From NCBI GenBank assembly GCA_021324735.1, contig JAJPIO010000018.1:1-64000 (forward strand): a stretch of 64,000 nt of DNA, in the 5' to 3' direction. Origin of the DNA: Bacteroidota bacterium (GTDB lineage: Bacteria > Bacteroidota > Ignavibacteria > Palsa-1295). Under the pieces are notes generated by a model. That model was given only the letters and a program-made list of their open reading frames with translations, was not told the DNA's origin and ran no database searches. Shown one piece after another: positions 1 through 8,309 of the stretch. Positions within the stretch are counted from its first letter, which is position 1; each line of letters opens with the position of its first letter. The position numbers were made by a program, and so were the translations under genes.

Positions 1-167
1 GAAATATTTGGTAGAATTATATCTGAGGTTGTGAGCGACCCGATGATGAAAAGGCGGTGAAGGATCGATTTATCGGGCGGGATAGTGAGCGTTACACGAG
101 GACGCTTTGTATTCCTTTGTACCGGTGAGATCGTAACGATCATTACACGTATCTATACACGTATATA

Positions 168-1121
168 TTAGCCACCTTCCGTCGGGCTGGGAGAGGACCT
201 CACAGCGCGTGGTAACACCCCCAGGACCTCCAACGCTTCCCGTGCTGCGTTTTGCTCGGCTTCCTTCTTAGAACGGCCAGAGCCGGAACCGTGGCGAAGA
301 CCGCTTACGATCACATCCACCGAGAACGTACGCGCATGATTTGGGCCTTCTTCATTGACCGTCACATATTTCGGCGATGGCAACTTCTTCGATTGCACGA
401 ACTCCAGAAGCATCGACTTATAGTTCTTATCGCTCAACATCAGCTCATCACGGCGTGTATGTGTGATGATATGGCGATAGATAAAATCACGGGCCGCACT
501 CATTCCACCATCGAGATATATGGCGGCAATGATCGCCTCATAAGCATCCGCTAACAGCGTCGAAGAACCGCGCTTTAATGCTGCCTCGGCCGAGGTGGAG
601 AGTAACAAGAATTGTTCGAGCTCAATATCACGAGCGTGCTCAACAAGCGCTGCACCGGAGACCAGGCGAGAACGCAGCTTGGTCAGCTCCCCTTCTGGTA
701 ATGACTCAAATTCTCCGTAAAGATATTCCGCAATGACAAGATTAAGGATCGAATCGCCCAGGAATTCAAGACGTTCGTTCGATCGGAGTGTCGGATATTG
801 CGCGAACTGTAAATACGAACGGTGTGTGAGAGCTTGAAGAAAGTAGGCGCGGTGTTTTATCGTATAACCGATCTGACGCTCGAGTTTATCAAAATCCGCT
901 GCGGATAAGATCGCTCGCGCGGTGCCGGGAAGCGTCTCATAAACCTGTTGTGGAGCGGGGGGGGCCTCGCGATCGCGGACTCTGGATTCAAGCCGTTCGC
1001 GCCGAGCGCGTCCTACTTCCCGATAATGATCTATTCGGGTCCGTACCCGATCGAAGATGGACCGGCGCTGACGGGAATCGCCTTTATCATGAGACCGGTC
1101 AGAATCGAATGTGTCGTTCAA
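168..1121 (-). CDS. rnc: Ribonuclease III
   Basis: Double-stranded-RNA endonuclease of the cytoplasm that matures rRNA precursors and cuts structured mRNAs. The catalytic domain covers about residues 75-225 and carries the signature NERLEFLGDS at 115-124 with the acidic metal ligands. A double-stranded-RNA-binding domain follows at about 232-300. The 317-aa length exceeds the usual ~225 aa because of an arginine-rich, probably disordered N-terminal stretch of about 70 residues and a short tail. The only start I find that includes this stretch is TTG (1119-1121), with no clear ribosome binding site, so the true start may differ. It is the last gene of the fatty-acid operon, 36 nt after fabF, a linkage known in many bacteria. 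Confidence 0.95.
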   Translation of the reverse strand: MNDTFDSDRSHDKGDSRQRRSIFDRVRTRIDHYREVGRARRERLESRVRDREAPPAPQQVYETLPGTARAILSAADFDKLERQIGYTIKHRAYFLQALTHRSYLQFAQYPTLRSNERLEFLGDSILNLVIAEYLYGEFESLPEGELTKLRSRLVSGAALVEHARDIELEQFLLLSTSAEAALKRGSSTLLADAYEAIIAAIYLDGGMSAARDFIYRHIITHTRRDELMLSDKNYKSMLLEFVQSKKLPSPKYVTVNEEGPNHARTFSVDVIVSGLRHGSGSGRSKKEAEQNAAREALEVLGVLPRAVRSSPSPTEGG

Positions 1122-1157
1122 GCAGTATCGATCGAAAGGAGGAATTCGCGAAGAAGC

Positions 1158-2411
1158 TTATTCTTCGAACCGTTTGAATACGAGAGTTGCATTGTGACCA
1201 CCGAAGCCAAAGCCATTACTCATTGCGGCATCAATTTTCATGTTGCGAGCAACGTTCGGCACATAATCCAGATCGCAAGCCGGATCCGGGAATTCATAGT
1301 TTATCGTCGGGGGTGCCTGCTGGTTTACAAGTGCAAGTACGGTCGCTACCGCTTCGGCGGCACCGGCAGCGCCAAGTAAATGCCCTGTCATCGACTTGGT
1401 AGAGCTAATGGCTACCTTTCGAGCATGATCGCCAAAGGCCGTCTTGATCGCATCCGACTCGGAAATATCACCGAGCGGAGTGGAGGTACCGTGGACGTTG
1501 ATATAATCAATATCAGACGGTAGCATACCAGCCGAGCTTACTGCCATCTTCATGGAGCGTACCGCCCCTTCTCCGCCAGGCGCAGGCTGTGTAATATGAT
1601 ATGCATCCGCCGAAAGACCGAAGCCGGCTAGTTCGGCATAAATTCTTGCACCCCGATTTTTCGCGTGATTCAGCTCTTCGAGGATGAGCGTTGCCGCACC
1701 TTCACCGATCACAAAGCCATCACGTTCTTTGTCGAACGGCCGACTTGCCTTCTCCGGAGCATCATTACGGGTCGAAAGGGCCTTCATCGCGTTAAAGCCA
1801 CCGACGCCCATCGGTGAAACGACAGCCTCGGTACCCCCAGCTACGATAATATCAGCATTGCCACGCTCGATAAGCATCACTGCATCGATGATGGCGTTAT
1901 TGCCGGTTGCGCAGGCACTCGTCGTCGCGTAGTTCGGGCCTTTAAGCCCATAACGCATCGAGATGTAGCCCGCGCAAATATCGCTGATTAGCATCGGTAC
2001 GAAGAACGGCGATATACGGTGCGGACCGCCGGTCTCGTATAACGTTTCTTGCTGTTTGAGGTAGGTCCACATTCCGCCGATGCCAGAGCCGTAGATGACA
2101 CCGATCTGATTCCGGTCTTCCTGCTCGAGGTTGAGGCCAGAATCTTTGATCGCCAGATCGCTGGCCGCCACGCCGAACTGCGTGAATAGATCCATGCGAT
2201 TCGACAGCTTTCGATCGATGAAGTCGTGCGGGTTGAAGTTCTTCACTTCACACGCGAACTTCGTGTCGTAATTCGACGCGTCAAACCGTGTGATCGGTGC
2301 AGCACCCGATCGCCCACTGGCAAGGCCGTCCCAAAATGTCTGGACGTCATTACCAAGCGGGGTGATCGCACCCATTCCGGTCACTACAATTCTACGGGGT
2401 TCGTTCGGCAT
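1158..2411 (-). CDS. fabF: Beta-ketoacyl-ACP synthase II
   Basis: Elongating condensing enzyme of type II fatty-acid synthesis; it joins malonyl-ACP to acyl-ACP in the cytoplasm. The 417-aa length is typical. The catalytic triad is visible: Cys167 in TTSACATG, His307 in NVHGTSTP and His344 in MTGHLLGAAG, with the conserved Lys339. The ATG start gives the standard N-terminus RRIVVTGMGAITPLG. It follows acpP by 47 nt and precedes rnc, so acpP-fabF-rnc is one transcription unit with the upstream fab genes. Confidence 0.97.
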   Translation of the reverse strand: MPNEPRRIVVTGMGAITPLGNDVQTFWDGLASGRSGAAPITRFDASNYDTKFACEVKNFNPHDFIDRKLSNRMDLFTQFGVAASDLAIKDSGLNLEQEDRNQIGVIYGSGIGGMWTYLKQQETLYETGGPHRISPFFVPMLISDICAGYISMRYGLKGPNYATTSACATGNNAIIDAVMLIERGNADIIVAGGTEAVVSPMGVGGFNAMKALSTRNDAPEKASRPFDKERDGFVIGEGAATLILEELNHAKNRGARIYAELAGFGLSADAYHITQPAPGGEGAVRSMKMAVSSAGMLPSDIDYINVHGTSTPLGDISESDAIKTAFGDHARKVAISSTKSMTGHLLGAAGAAEAVATVLALVNQQAPPTINYEFPDPACDLDYVPNVARNMKIDAAMSNGFGFGGHNATLVFKRFEE

Positions 2412-2458
2412 AATGAAAGAGCTACCTCGTTAGAGCAGAAGACTGGTCAATCCCCTGC

Positions 2459-2698
2459 TTACTTTTTGGAATTGATATAACTTACCGCATCACCCACCGT
2501 CTGGATCTTCTCCGCGTCCTCATCCGGGATCTGAAGATTGAAAGCCTTCTCGAATTCCATTACGAGTTCGACGGTGTCGAGCGAATCAGCACCGAGATCG
2601 TTTGTGAACGAAGCGGCAGGCGTTACCTGCGACTCTTCGACGCCGAGCTTGCTGACAATAATTTCTTTTACTTTCGATTCAACGTTCTGGTCTGCCAT
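2459..2698 (-). CDS. acpP: Acyl carrier protein
   Basis: Carrier of growing acyl chains on a 4'-phosphopantetheine arm. It is 79 aa, acidic, with the attachment serine at position 39 in the hallmark [10 protein letters not shown]. Length and position between fabG and fabF are canonical. The start ATG is preceded by a weak AAG-type ribosome binding site. It serves FabD, FabH, FabG and FabF, all encoded in this operon, and PlsX, which converts acyl-ACP to acyl-phosphate. Confidence 0.97.
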   Translation of the reverse strand: MADQNVESKVKEIIVSKLGVEESQVTPAASFTNDLGADSLDTVELVMEFEKAFNLQIPDEDAEKIQTVGDAVSYINSKK

Positions 2699-2755
2699 GG
2701 TTACTTAAAGAATAAAAAACCGAATTACAACTTTGTGGTCCTGTTTTTGCGGCCT

Positions 2756-3520
2756 TTACATTACCATTCCGCCATCTACCGTGATGACCTGGCCGGTAAC
2801 ATAATCAGACGCTGGGGATGCAAGGAAGCCAACGACACGCGCAATATCTTCCGGCTTACCAGCCCGCTTCATCGGGATGGTCACAAGCATTGCTTCCCGC
2901 TGCGCATCGTTCAATTTGCCTGTCATTGCCGTCTCAATAAAGCCCGGGGCAACAGCATTGACATTAATACCTCGAGATGCCACTTCTTTCGCGATCGACT
3001 TAGTAAAACCGATCACTCCGGCCTTCGAGGCGGCATAATTTGCCTGACCCGCATTTCCAGTCAGGCCAACAACACTCGCGATGTTAATTATCTTCCCCTG
3101 TTTTTGGGACATCATGGTGCGTAATACGGCCTTTGTCATATTAAAAGTGCCCTTTAGATTAATATCGAGCACAAAGTCCCAATCGGCCTCGGACATTCTG
3201 AGCAACAGACCGTCCTTCGTCACGCCAGCATTGTTCACCAATACGTCAATACGGCCATGCTCTTTTACGATATCATCCACGAAAGCCTGGGTCGCAGCAT
3301 GGTCGGCAATATCGACGATGCGGTGACTAACACTTAACTTTTCCGGCGTAAGGCTTTTCGTATTTAGCTCCTGCGCCATTTCGTCCCCCGCGGGGTCGTT
3401 CGAAGCGGCCGCAACGGAAATTCCGCGAAAGAACAGCTCTTCGACGATCGCTCGGCCAATACCTCGCGAGCCGCCGGTTACAATAGCGACTTTCTTTTCA
3501 ATAGCAACTACTTGTGACAT
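2756..3520 (-). CDS. fabG: 3-oxoacyl-ACP reductase (SDR family)
   Basis: NADPH-dependent reduction of 3-oxoacyl-ACP in each elongation cycle. It is a short-chain dehydrogenase of 254 aa with the cofactor motif TGGSRGIG (15-22), NNAG (96-99), and the catalytic Ser149, Tyr162 and Lys166 in YAASK. The C-terminus VTGQVITVDGGMVM is that of FabG rather than of a general SDR. It lies between the DUF3109 gene (19 nt gap) and acpP. Confidence 0.95.
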   Translation of the reverse strand: MSQVVAIEKKVAIVTGGSRGIGRAIVEELFFRGISVAAASNDPAGDEMAQELNTKSLTPEKLSVSHRIVDIADHAATQAFVDDIVKEHGRIDVLVNNAGVTKDGLLLRMSEADWDFVLDINLKGTFNMTKAVLRTMMSQKQGKIINIASVVGLTGNAGQANYAASKAGVIGFTKSIAKEVASRGINVNAVAPGFIETAMTGKLNDAQREAMLVTIPMKRAGKPEDIARVVGFLASPASDYVTGQVITVDGGMVM

Positions 3521-3539
3521 GGTGAATGAAGATTGGGAT

Positions 3540-4247
3540 TTATAACGTCACTTGAACAAGGCTTGCTTTCGCCCGCTCCGCTTCGAAACGGGAGCGGTTC
3601 TCTTCGTAATACCGACTTAACTTATCAAACTCCTCCTGGCCCAGAAAATATTGAAGCTCCTCTTTCATTGCTTCAAAGACCGAGTGAACATAATTACCAT
3701 TACCCACCGGACCACAATAATTCAGGTCTTCGGAATGGGAATCATCATACGTAATGATGCCATCAACAACCGTGATCGGAAAGAGAATACAATACTTTGG
3801 CTTCCAAGCCCAGCGGTGCAGCCCTTGATCAGCGGCGGCTACTTGAATAGAACAGAAATGCCGCTTATCGAGGAAGACACAACCCTCGGTGAATCCGGAT
3901 ATTCCGCCGTCGCGGTCTTGTACTTGCGTACCGGTTGCTTTACCAGATGGGAAATCATCGTCCTCGATCACCTCACCATCGAACCAAGTCTCGGTATCGG
4001 TATCCTGGGTATCATCCATCGCGGCAGCGATTTCCTTCTCGTGTTCGAGAATTACCGCATGTTCCGCCATATCGACGTAAACGCCGGAGTGGCAGCATCC
4101 GCCACCACACTTATCGATATTGCAGTATGGCACGAACCCGTGCGTGAAGATCATCTCGTCCACACGGAAACCACCGATAGTGATCGGCGCGATCCTGTGC
4201 TCTGGGATCGAGTAGTCCGTTGAATCCTTACCCTGCTCTTGCGACAT
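3540..4247 (-). CDS. DUF3109-like cysteine-rich protein in the fab operon
   Basis: Function unknown. The 235-aa product has eight cysteines: Cys42, 47, 51 and 52 in an N-terminal CNIDKCGGGCC cluster, then Cys123, 132, 153 and 178. This layout resembles the DUF3109/YkgJ-type families thought to bind zinc or an iron-sulfur cluster; the match is from memory of the pattern, not from a search. The C-terminus is a charged helix. The ATG at 4245-4247 was chosen because AAGGA lies just upstream and because the next upstream Met would overlap fabD. Its place between fabD and fabG suggests a link to lipid synthesis or simply co-expression. Confidence 0.8.
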   Translation of the reverse strand: MSQEQGKDSTDYSIPEHRIAPITIGGFRVDEMIFTHGFVPYCNIDKCGGGCCHSGVYVDMAEHAVILEHEKEIAAAMDDTQDTDTETWFDGEVIEDDDFPSGKATGTQVQDRDGGISGFTEGCVFLDKRHFCSIQVAAADQGLHRWAWKPKYCILFPITVVDGIITYDDSHSEDLNYCGPVGNGNYVHSVFEAMKEELQYFLGQEEFDKLSRYYEENRSRFEAERAKASLVQVTL

Positions 4248-4263
4248 TTTTTCCTTACACTTC

Positions 4264-5175
4264 CTATGCAGCGACCGTTTTAGGTTTTTCCACACCGGTC
4301 GCTTTTATTCCTGTCAGAGTGCGCGTAATCAGGCCTTGCAATACTTTGCCCGGTCCGTATTCTACAAATTCGCGAACGCCCATATCATACATGTTCTTTA
4401 CTGACTGCTCCCATCGCACCGGCGATGTTAGCTGCTCGACCAACAGATTGCGAATATCTTCGATGTCCTTAACGGGCTCGGCCGTCACATTACTAAAAAC
4501 CGGAATCGACGGCTCGGTAATTTCTGTCGACTGAAGCGCTTCTCGCAGGCCATCGGCAGCATATTGCATCAGTGGCGAATGGAAGGCTCCGGAGACCGAA
4601 AGTTCTTTCGCCATGCGAACACCGTTCTCCTTCGAAAGGCGCATTACTTCCTGCACACCGAACGGCGAACCGGAAATAACGATCTGTCCCGGCGAATTGA
4701 AATTTGCCGGTCGGACGACACTGCCAGTTTTGGTTTCTACCTCTTCACACAGAGCAGAAAGCTTATTGGCTTCCATACCAATGATGGCAGCCATCGTACC
4801 GGAAGAACGCTTTCCTGCTTCAGCCATCAACGTACCGCGAAGATACACAAGCTGAAGAGCATCCTTAAACTCGAGCGCGCCAGCTACGGTAAGCGCCGTG
4901 TACTCACCGAGCGAATGTCCAGCCGTTGCTTGCGGTTGGTTCACATTCTCATCATGCTTGATGGCGATCATCGAATGAAGAAAGATCGCCGGTTGTGTAT
5001 ACTCCGTTTGACGCAGTACATCGTCCGGCCCTTCCAACATGATCTTCGATAGATGGACGTGAAGCAGATCGTCCGCCTCTTCCATCATGGCGCGCGCTGT
5101 AGGATATGCCTCGGCGAATTCCTTCGCCATGCCGGGGTATTGCGAGCCCTGTCCGGGAAATACGAATGCTAACAT
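4264..5175 (-). CDS. fabD: Malonyl-CoA:ACP transacylase
   Basis: Transfers malonyl from CoA to ACP to supply the elongation cycle. The 303-aa protein begins MLAFVFPGQGSQ, the usual FabD N-terminus, which decides the ATG at 5173-5175 over an in-frame start further upstream that would overlap fabH. Active-site Ser88 is in GHSLGE and His199 in SGAFHSPLM. Four nucleotides separate it from the fabH stop, so translation is probably coupled. Confidence 0.96.
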   Translation of the reverse strand: MLAFVFPGQGSQYPGMAKEFAEAYPTARAMMEEADDLLHVHLSKIMLEGPDDVLRQTEYTQPAIFLHSMIAIKHDENVNQPQATAGHSLGEYTALTVAGALEFKDALQLVYLRGTLMAEAGKRSSGTMAAIIGMEANKLSALCEEVETKTGSVVRPANFNSPGQIVISGSPFGVQEVMRLSKENGVRMAKELSVSGAFHSPLMQYAADGLREALQSTEITEPSIPVFSNVTAEPVKDIEDIRNLLVEQLTSPVRWEQSVKNMYDMGVREFVEYGPGKVLQGLITRTLTGIKATGVEKPKTVAA

Positions 5176-5179
5176 CGTC

Positions 5180-6187
5180 TTAATATGCCCAGCGTAATAA
5201 AATTGCCCCCCAGGTATAGCCTGCACCAAAGCTGGAAAGGACCAGATTGTCGCCTTTCTTCACCTTGCCGGCAGCCCACCACTCGCTCATGCACATCGGG
5301 ATCGTGGCGGCAGTCGTGTTGCCATAACGATCGATGTTCACCATCACTTTGTCTTTCTCCAGCCCCATACGTTCGCGGGCCGCTTCGAGAATACGAAGGT
5401 TTGCCTGATGCGGCACAAGGTAAGCAATATCTTCTGAACTCAGGCCATTGCGCTCCATCATAAGTGCGGATGATTCGGCCATATCCACGACCGCCCGCTT
5501 GAACACGGTCTTACCATCCTGATAGATGTAGTGCCAGCCTTTGCGCACCGTTTCTTCAGTAGCAGGATTGAGGCTTCCGCCACCCTTCATGTATAAAAAT
5601 TCTTTGCCGGTACCATCGACACGCAAATAGGAATCAAGTATACCTGTTCCATCTTCCGTGGCTTCAACCACAACTGCACCGCCGGCATCGCCAAACAGAA
5701 TGCAGGTATTCCGGTCTTGATAGTTGGAGATCGAGCTCATCTTATCCGCCCCAATAAGAAGGACGCGATCGTAATTGCCCGATTCTATGAAATTGCGCGC
5801 CGTCTCAAGACCGAACAGAAATCCGGAGCATGCCGCATTAATATCGAAGCCCCAGCATTTTTTCGCACCGAGCTTATCCTGAATGATGCAGGCCGTTGGC
5901 GGGAATGGCATATCCGGCGTCACGGTACAGCAAATGATAAGCTGAATATCATTCGGTGACATACCCCGGCGCTCGAGCGCGAGTTTAGCCGCGTTGTATC
6001 CGAGATCGCTGGTAGCCCCGTTACGAAGAATTCGTCTCTCCTTGATACCGGTTCGGGTTACGATCCATTCATCGGATGTATCGAGATACGAGGCAAAGTA
6101 ATTGTTGTCCAACACTTCGTCGGGTACCCAATGCGCTACCGAAGTGATAGCGGCACGTCGTTTCTTGGTCTGTATCTTTTCTTCCAC
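5180..6187 (-). CDS. fabH: Beta-ketoacyl-ACP synthase III
   Basis: Starts fatty-acid synthesis by condensing acyl-CoA with malonyl-ACP. The 335-aa protein has the triad Cys120 (DINAACSG), His260 (VPHQAN) and Asn290 (RYGNTTAA). The start is GTG (6185-6187), since no ATG is available before the conserved N-terminus AAITSVAHWVPD. It lies between plsX and fabD, 20 nt from plsX, in the classical plsX-fabH-fabD order. Confidence 0.96.
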   Translation of the reverse strand: MEEKIQTKKRRAAITSVAHWVPDEVLDNNYFASYLDTSDEWIVTRTGIKERRILRNGATSDLGYNAAKLALERRGMSPNDIQLIICCTVTPDMPFPPTACIIQDKLGAKKCWGFDINAACSGFLFGLETARNFIESGNYDRVLLIGADKMSSISNYQDRNTCILFGDAGGAVVVEATEDGTGILDSYLRVDGTGKEFLYMKGGGSLNPATEETVRKGWHYIYQDGKTVFKRAVVDMAESSALMMERNGLSSEDIAYLVPHQANLRILEAARERMGLEKDKVMVNIDRYGNTTAATIPMCMSEWWAAGKVKKGDNLVLSSFGAGYTWGAILLRWAY

Positions 6188-6207
6188 TCTAGTAAGTCTT
6201 TCTCCGA

Positions 6208-7254
6208 TTATGCAAGAATAGGCTCCGGACGAAGGGCGTCTGTGATCTTCTCCACGATCTGCTTTCTCACCATTTCGTCGGCTTTTAAGATCATATTCCG
6301 CAGAGCCTTCGGCGTTGAACGTCCGTGACCGATAATGGTTACACCACGCACTCCGAGAAGCGGCACGCCGCCATATTCCTGATAATCAAAATCTTTTAAT
6401 GCTTCGCGAAGAACAGAGGCCGTAATACCAGCTTTGATCTTATTCCATAGCCCTTTTTGGGAATACTTCACGATCCGCCCTCGGAGCGCCGGCACCATAC
6501 TCTCGGCGAACTTTAAGATCACATTGCCAACAAACCCATCGCAGACAATGATGTCGACAGTCGATTTTAACACATCTCGCCCTTCGACATTGCCAATAAA
6601 GTTAACACCGGATGCTTCGAGAAGCGGAGTTGCTTCAAAGACCAACTCATTACCTTTCGAGCGTTCTTCACCAACACTGAGCAAGCCAACAGAGGGATGC
6701 TTCACTCCTAGCAAGTACTCGGAATAGATCGAGCCCATGATCGCATACTCGCGGAGATGGATCGCTTTGGAATCGACCGTTGCACCAACATCGAAGACCA
6801 GCGTGTAGCCACCTTCCGCACGCGGAAATTGTGACCCTATCGTCGGGCGACTAATACCGGGAATACGGCCCAGCAATAATGTTGCTCCGCTCATGACTGC
6901 CCCGGTGTTACCGGCGCTTACAAATGCGGTGGCAACACCATCACGAACAAGATCGAAGCCTTTAACAATAGAAGAATCGCGCTTCTGGCGCAATGCCGCG
7001 ACCGGCTCATCTTCCATGCTAATGACCTGGGTGGCCCCGACCACTTCAATAGCAGGATTATTCTCAGCGCCTAAACGTCTAAGCTCTTTCTCGATATCAT
7101 CGCGTACACCGACAAGCAGGACACGAATTCGGTCGGGAGCGATACGAATAGCTTCCAGGGCACCTTCCACCTCGTTACGAGGTGAAAAATCACCACCCAT
7201 TGCATCTAAGGCAATGGTAACGACTCCGTGCTGATTAGGCTCTGTGGCGGTCAA
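6208..7254 (-). CDS. plsX: Phosphate acyltransferase PlsX
   Basis: Makes acyl-phosphate from acyl-ACP, the first committed step toward phospholipids through PlsY. The 348-aa sequence starts the conserved region with IALDAMGGDFSP and has the family stretches FVSAGNTGAVMSGA and VCDGFVGNVILK. The start is TTG (7252-7254); no ATG lies ahead of the conserved region and no ribosome binding site is clear. It opens the fab operon, but a strong terminator separates it from rpmF upstream, so it probably has its own promoter or relies on readthrough. Confidence 0.95.
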   Translation of the reverse strand: MTATEPNQHGVVTIALDAMGGDFSPRNEVEGALEAIRIAPDRIRVLLVGVRDDIEKELRRLGAENNPAIEVVGATQVISMEDEPVAALRQKRDSSIVKGFDLVRDGVATAFVSAGNTGAVMSGATLLLGRIPGISRPTIGSQFPRAEGGYTLVFDVGATVDSKAIHLREYAIMGSIYSEYLLGVKHPSVGLLSVGEERSKGNELVFEATPLLEASGVNFIGNVEGRDVLKSTVDIIVCDGFVGNVILKFAESMVPALRGRIVKYSQKGLWNKIKAGITASVLREALKDFDYQEYGGVPLLGVRGVTIIGHGRSTPKALRNMILKADEMVRKQIVEKITDALRPEPILA

Positions 7255-7288
7255 TGTAGGTGCGCTAAGACAGAGGAGGTTCGACGTG

Positions 7289-7324
7289 AAAAAAAGGCGG
7301 CGCCCAACTCATACGGGGCGCCGC
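7289..7324 (-). terminator. Intrinsic terminator between rpmF and plsX
   Basis: Perfect 9-bp stem GCGGCGCCC/GGGCGCCGC (7297-7305 with 7316-7324), 10-nt loop, then seven T residues when read on the minus strand (7295 to 7289). It lies just after rpmF and before plsX. Confidence 0.85.
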
Positions 7325-7347
7325 ATATCGACAAAACGAAATCCGGA

Positions 7348-7533
7348 TCAGCCCTGATTTTTCGGCTGTACGATCGAACGGCCCTTGTAGAATCCGCAAC
7401 TGGCGCATGCGGTGTGCTGCAGCTTTGGCGAGCCACAGTTCGGGCACGAGCCAAACGACGGCTTCTCGAGCTTATAATGCGTCCGTCGCTTGTCACGTCG
7501 GGTACGGGAATTTCTGTGCGTTGGATTTGGCAT
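7348..7533 (-). CDS. rpmF: 50S ribosomal protein bL32
   Basis: Structural protein of the large ribosomal subunit. The 61-aa product begins MPNPTHRNSRTRRDKRR, typical of bL32, and carries the zinc-binding cysteines CPNC and CASC, so it is the C+ form. A good ribosome binding site (AAGGAG, 7 nt before ATG) is present. It follows the yceD-like gene by 29 nt; yceD-rpmF is a conserved pair. Confidence 0.95.
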   Translation of the reverse strand: MPNPTHRNSRTRRDKRRTHYKLEKPSFGSCPNCGSPKLQHTACASCGFYKGRSIVQPKNQG

Positions 7534-7562
7534 TTTCTCTCCTTAAAACCGTCTAAAATTTG

Positions 7563-8201
7563 CTAATTTCGAGTAGGGTCCTTAAATTCTTCGGCACGCA
7601 AACGCTCACTCAGCCCTTTGAGTGCCGACCATGCGCCAGAAGCTTCCTGGTTCTCCGAACAGTCGCATTTTTCACGATTTCGGTTCTTTCCGCACGTGGG
7701 GCAGAGTCCTTTACAATCTTCCCTGCAAAGGTTTTTCATAGGGATAGCGAGAATCAGCGCATCCCGGATATCGGCAAGAACATCGATCGCCGATACAGAG
7801 GTCGGATCATAAGTGTGCACGTTGGGGTCACCAACATTCGGCGCCAATCGAGGCGGGACAAAATGAAGCTGAAGTCCCGTAGAGATCTTTCGCTCGAATT
7901 GATCCGTGCACCTCGTGCATTCGAACTTTCCATCGACTGACACCTGAGCTGTCAGGTCCAGCCGGTCCCCTTCCTTTCGAATTATTCCTTTTAAATTCGC
8001 AGTATTGAAGAATTCCGGATAATCGAGTAAGGCAGCATCGAACGATAGATCGATGGGATTATCGCCATCTGCCAAGCCGCGAATCTTAATGAGAAGAGCG
8101 GGAGGATCCTGGTCAGTATTATGAGCGGGTGCAGAAACAGAGTGTTTATGATGGCCGCCGATGGGATCGTATTCTTCACGCCTCCACTGTCGATTTGCCA
8201 T
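7563..8201 (-). CDS. YceD/DUF177 family protein
   Basis: 212-aa member of the YceD/DUF177 family, which in many bacteria is encoded directly before rpmF and has been linked to 23S rRNA stability. The C-terminus shows the family's cysteine cluster LCREDCKGLCPTCGKN, with a further CTRC at the centre of the protein. I start it at the ATG 8199-8201 because AAAGGTGG sits just upstream; an ATG 36 nt further upstream lacks such a site. It is co-transcribed with rpmF up to the terminator at 7289-7324. Confidence 0.88.
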   Translation of the reverse strand: MANRQWRREEYDPIGGHHKHSVSAPAHNTDQDPPALLIKIRGLADGDNPIDLSFDAALLDYPEFFNTANLKGIIRKEGDRLDLTAQVSVDGKFECTRCTDQFERKISTGLQLHFVPPRLAPNVGDPNVHTYDPTSVSAIDVLADIRDALILAIPMKNLCREDCKGLCPTCGKNRNREKCDCSENQEASGAWSALKGLSERLRAEEFKDPTRN

Positions 8202-8246
8202 GCCGCCACCTTTCTGTTTCCAATTCGCACAGACCATCCATATGCG

Positions 8247-8275
8247 AAGGCCCGCCAGAAAGCGGGCCTTTTATT
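8247..8275. terminator. Terminator-like hairpin after the anti-sigma gene
   Basis: Perfect 9-bp stem AAGGCCCGC/GCGGGCCTT (8247-8255 with 8262-8270) with a 6-nt loop. The T-rich tail (TTATT) is on the plus-strand side, whereas the genes here run on the minus strand, where the tail is only CCTTCG. A second small 7-bp hairpin (8291-8308) directly follows the anti-sigma stop. Direction of action is uncertain. Confidence 0.55.
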
Positions 8276-8309
8276 CGAACAGTTGATATTCGACTGGAGT
8301 GCCAGTCGG

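Noticed and set aside
1-167. RNA gene or gene end at the window start
   Set aside because: No reading frame, tRNA fold or terminator is convincing in these 167 nt downstream of rnc.
252-554. Plus-strand frame opposite rnc
   Set aside because: Mirror frame of the catalytic and dsRNA-binding domains; no independent support.
3651-4223. 190-codon plus-strand frame opposite the DUF3109-like gene
   Set aside because: Antisense to a conserved cysteine-motif protein and without any recognisable feature.
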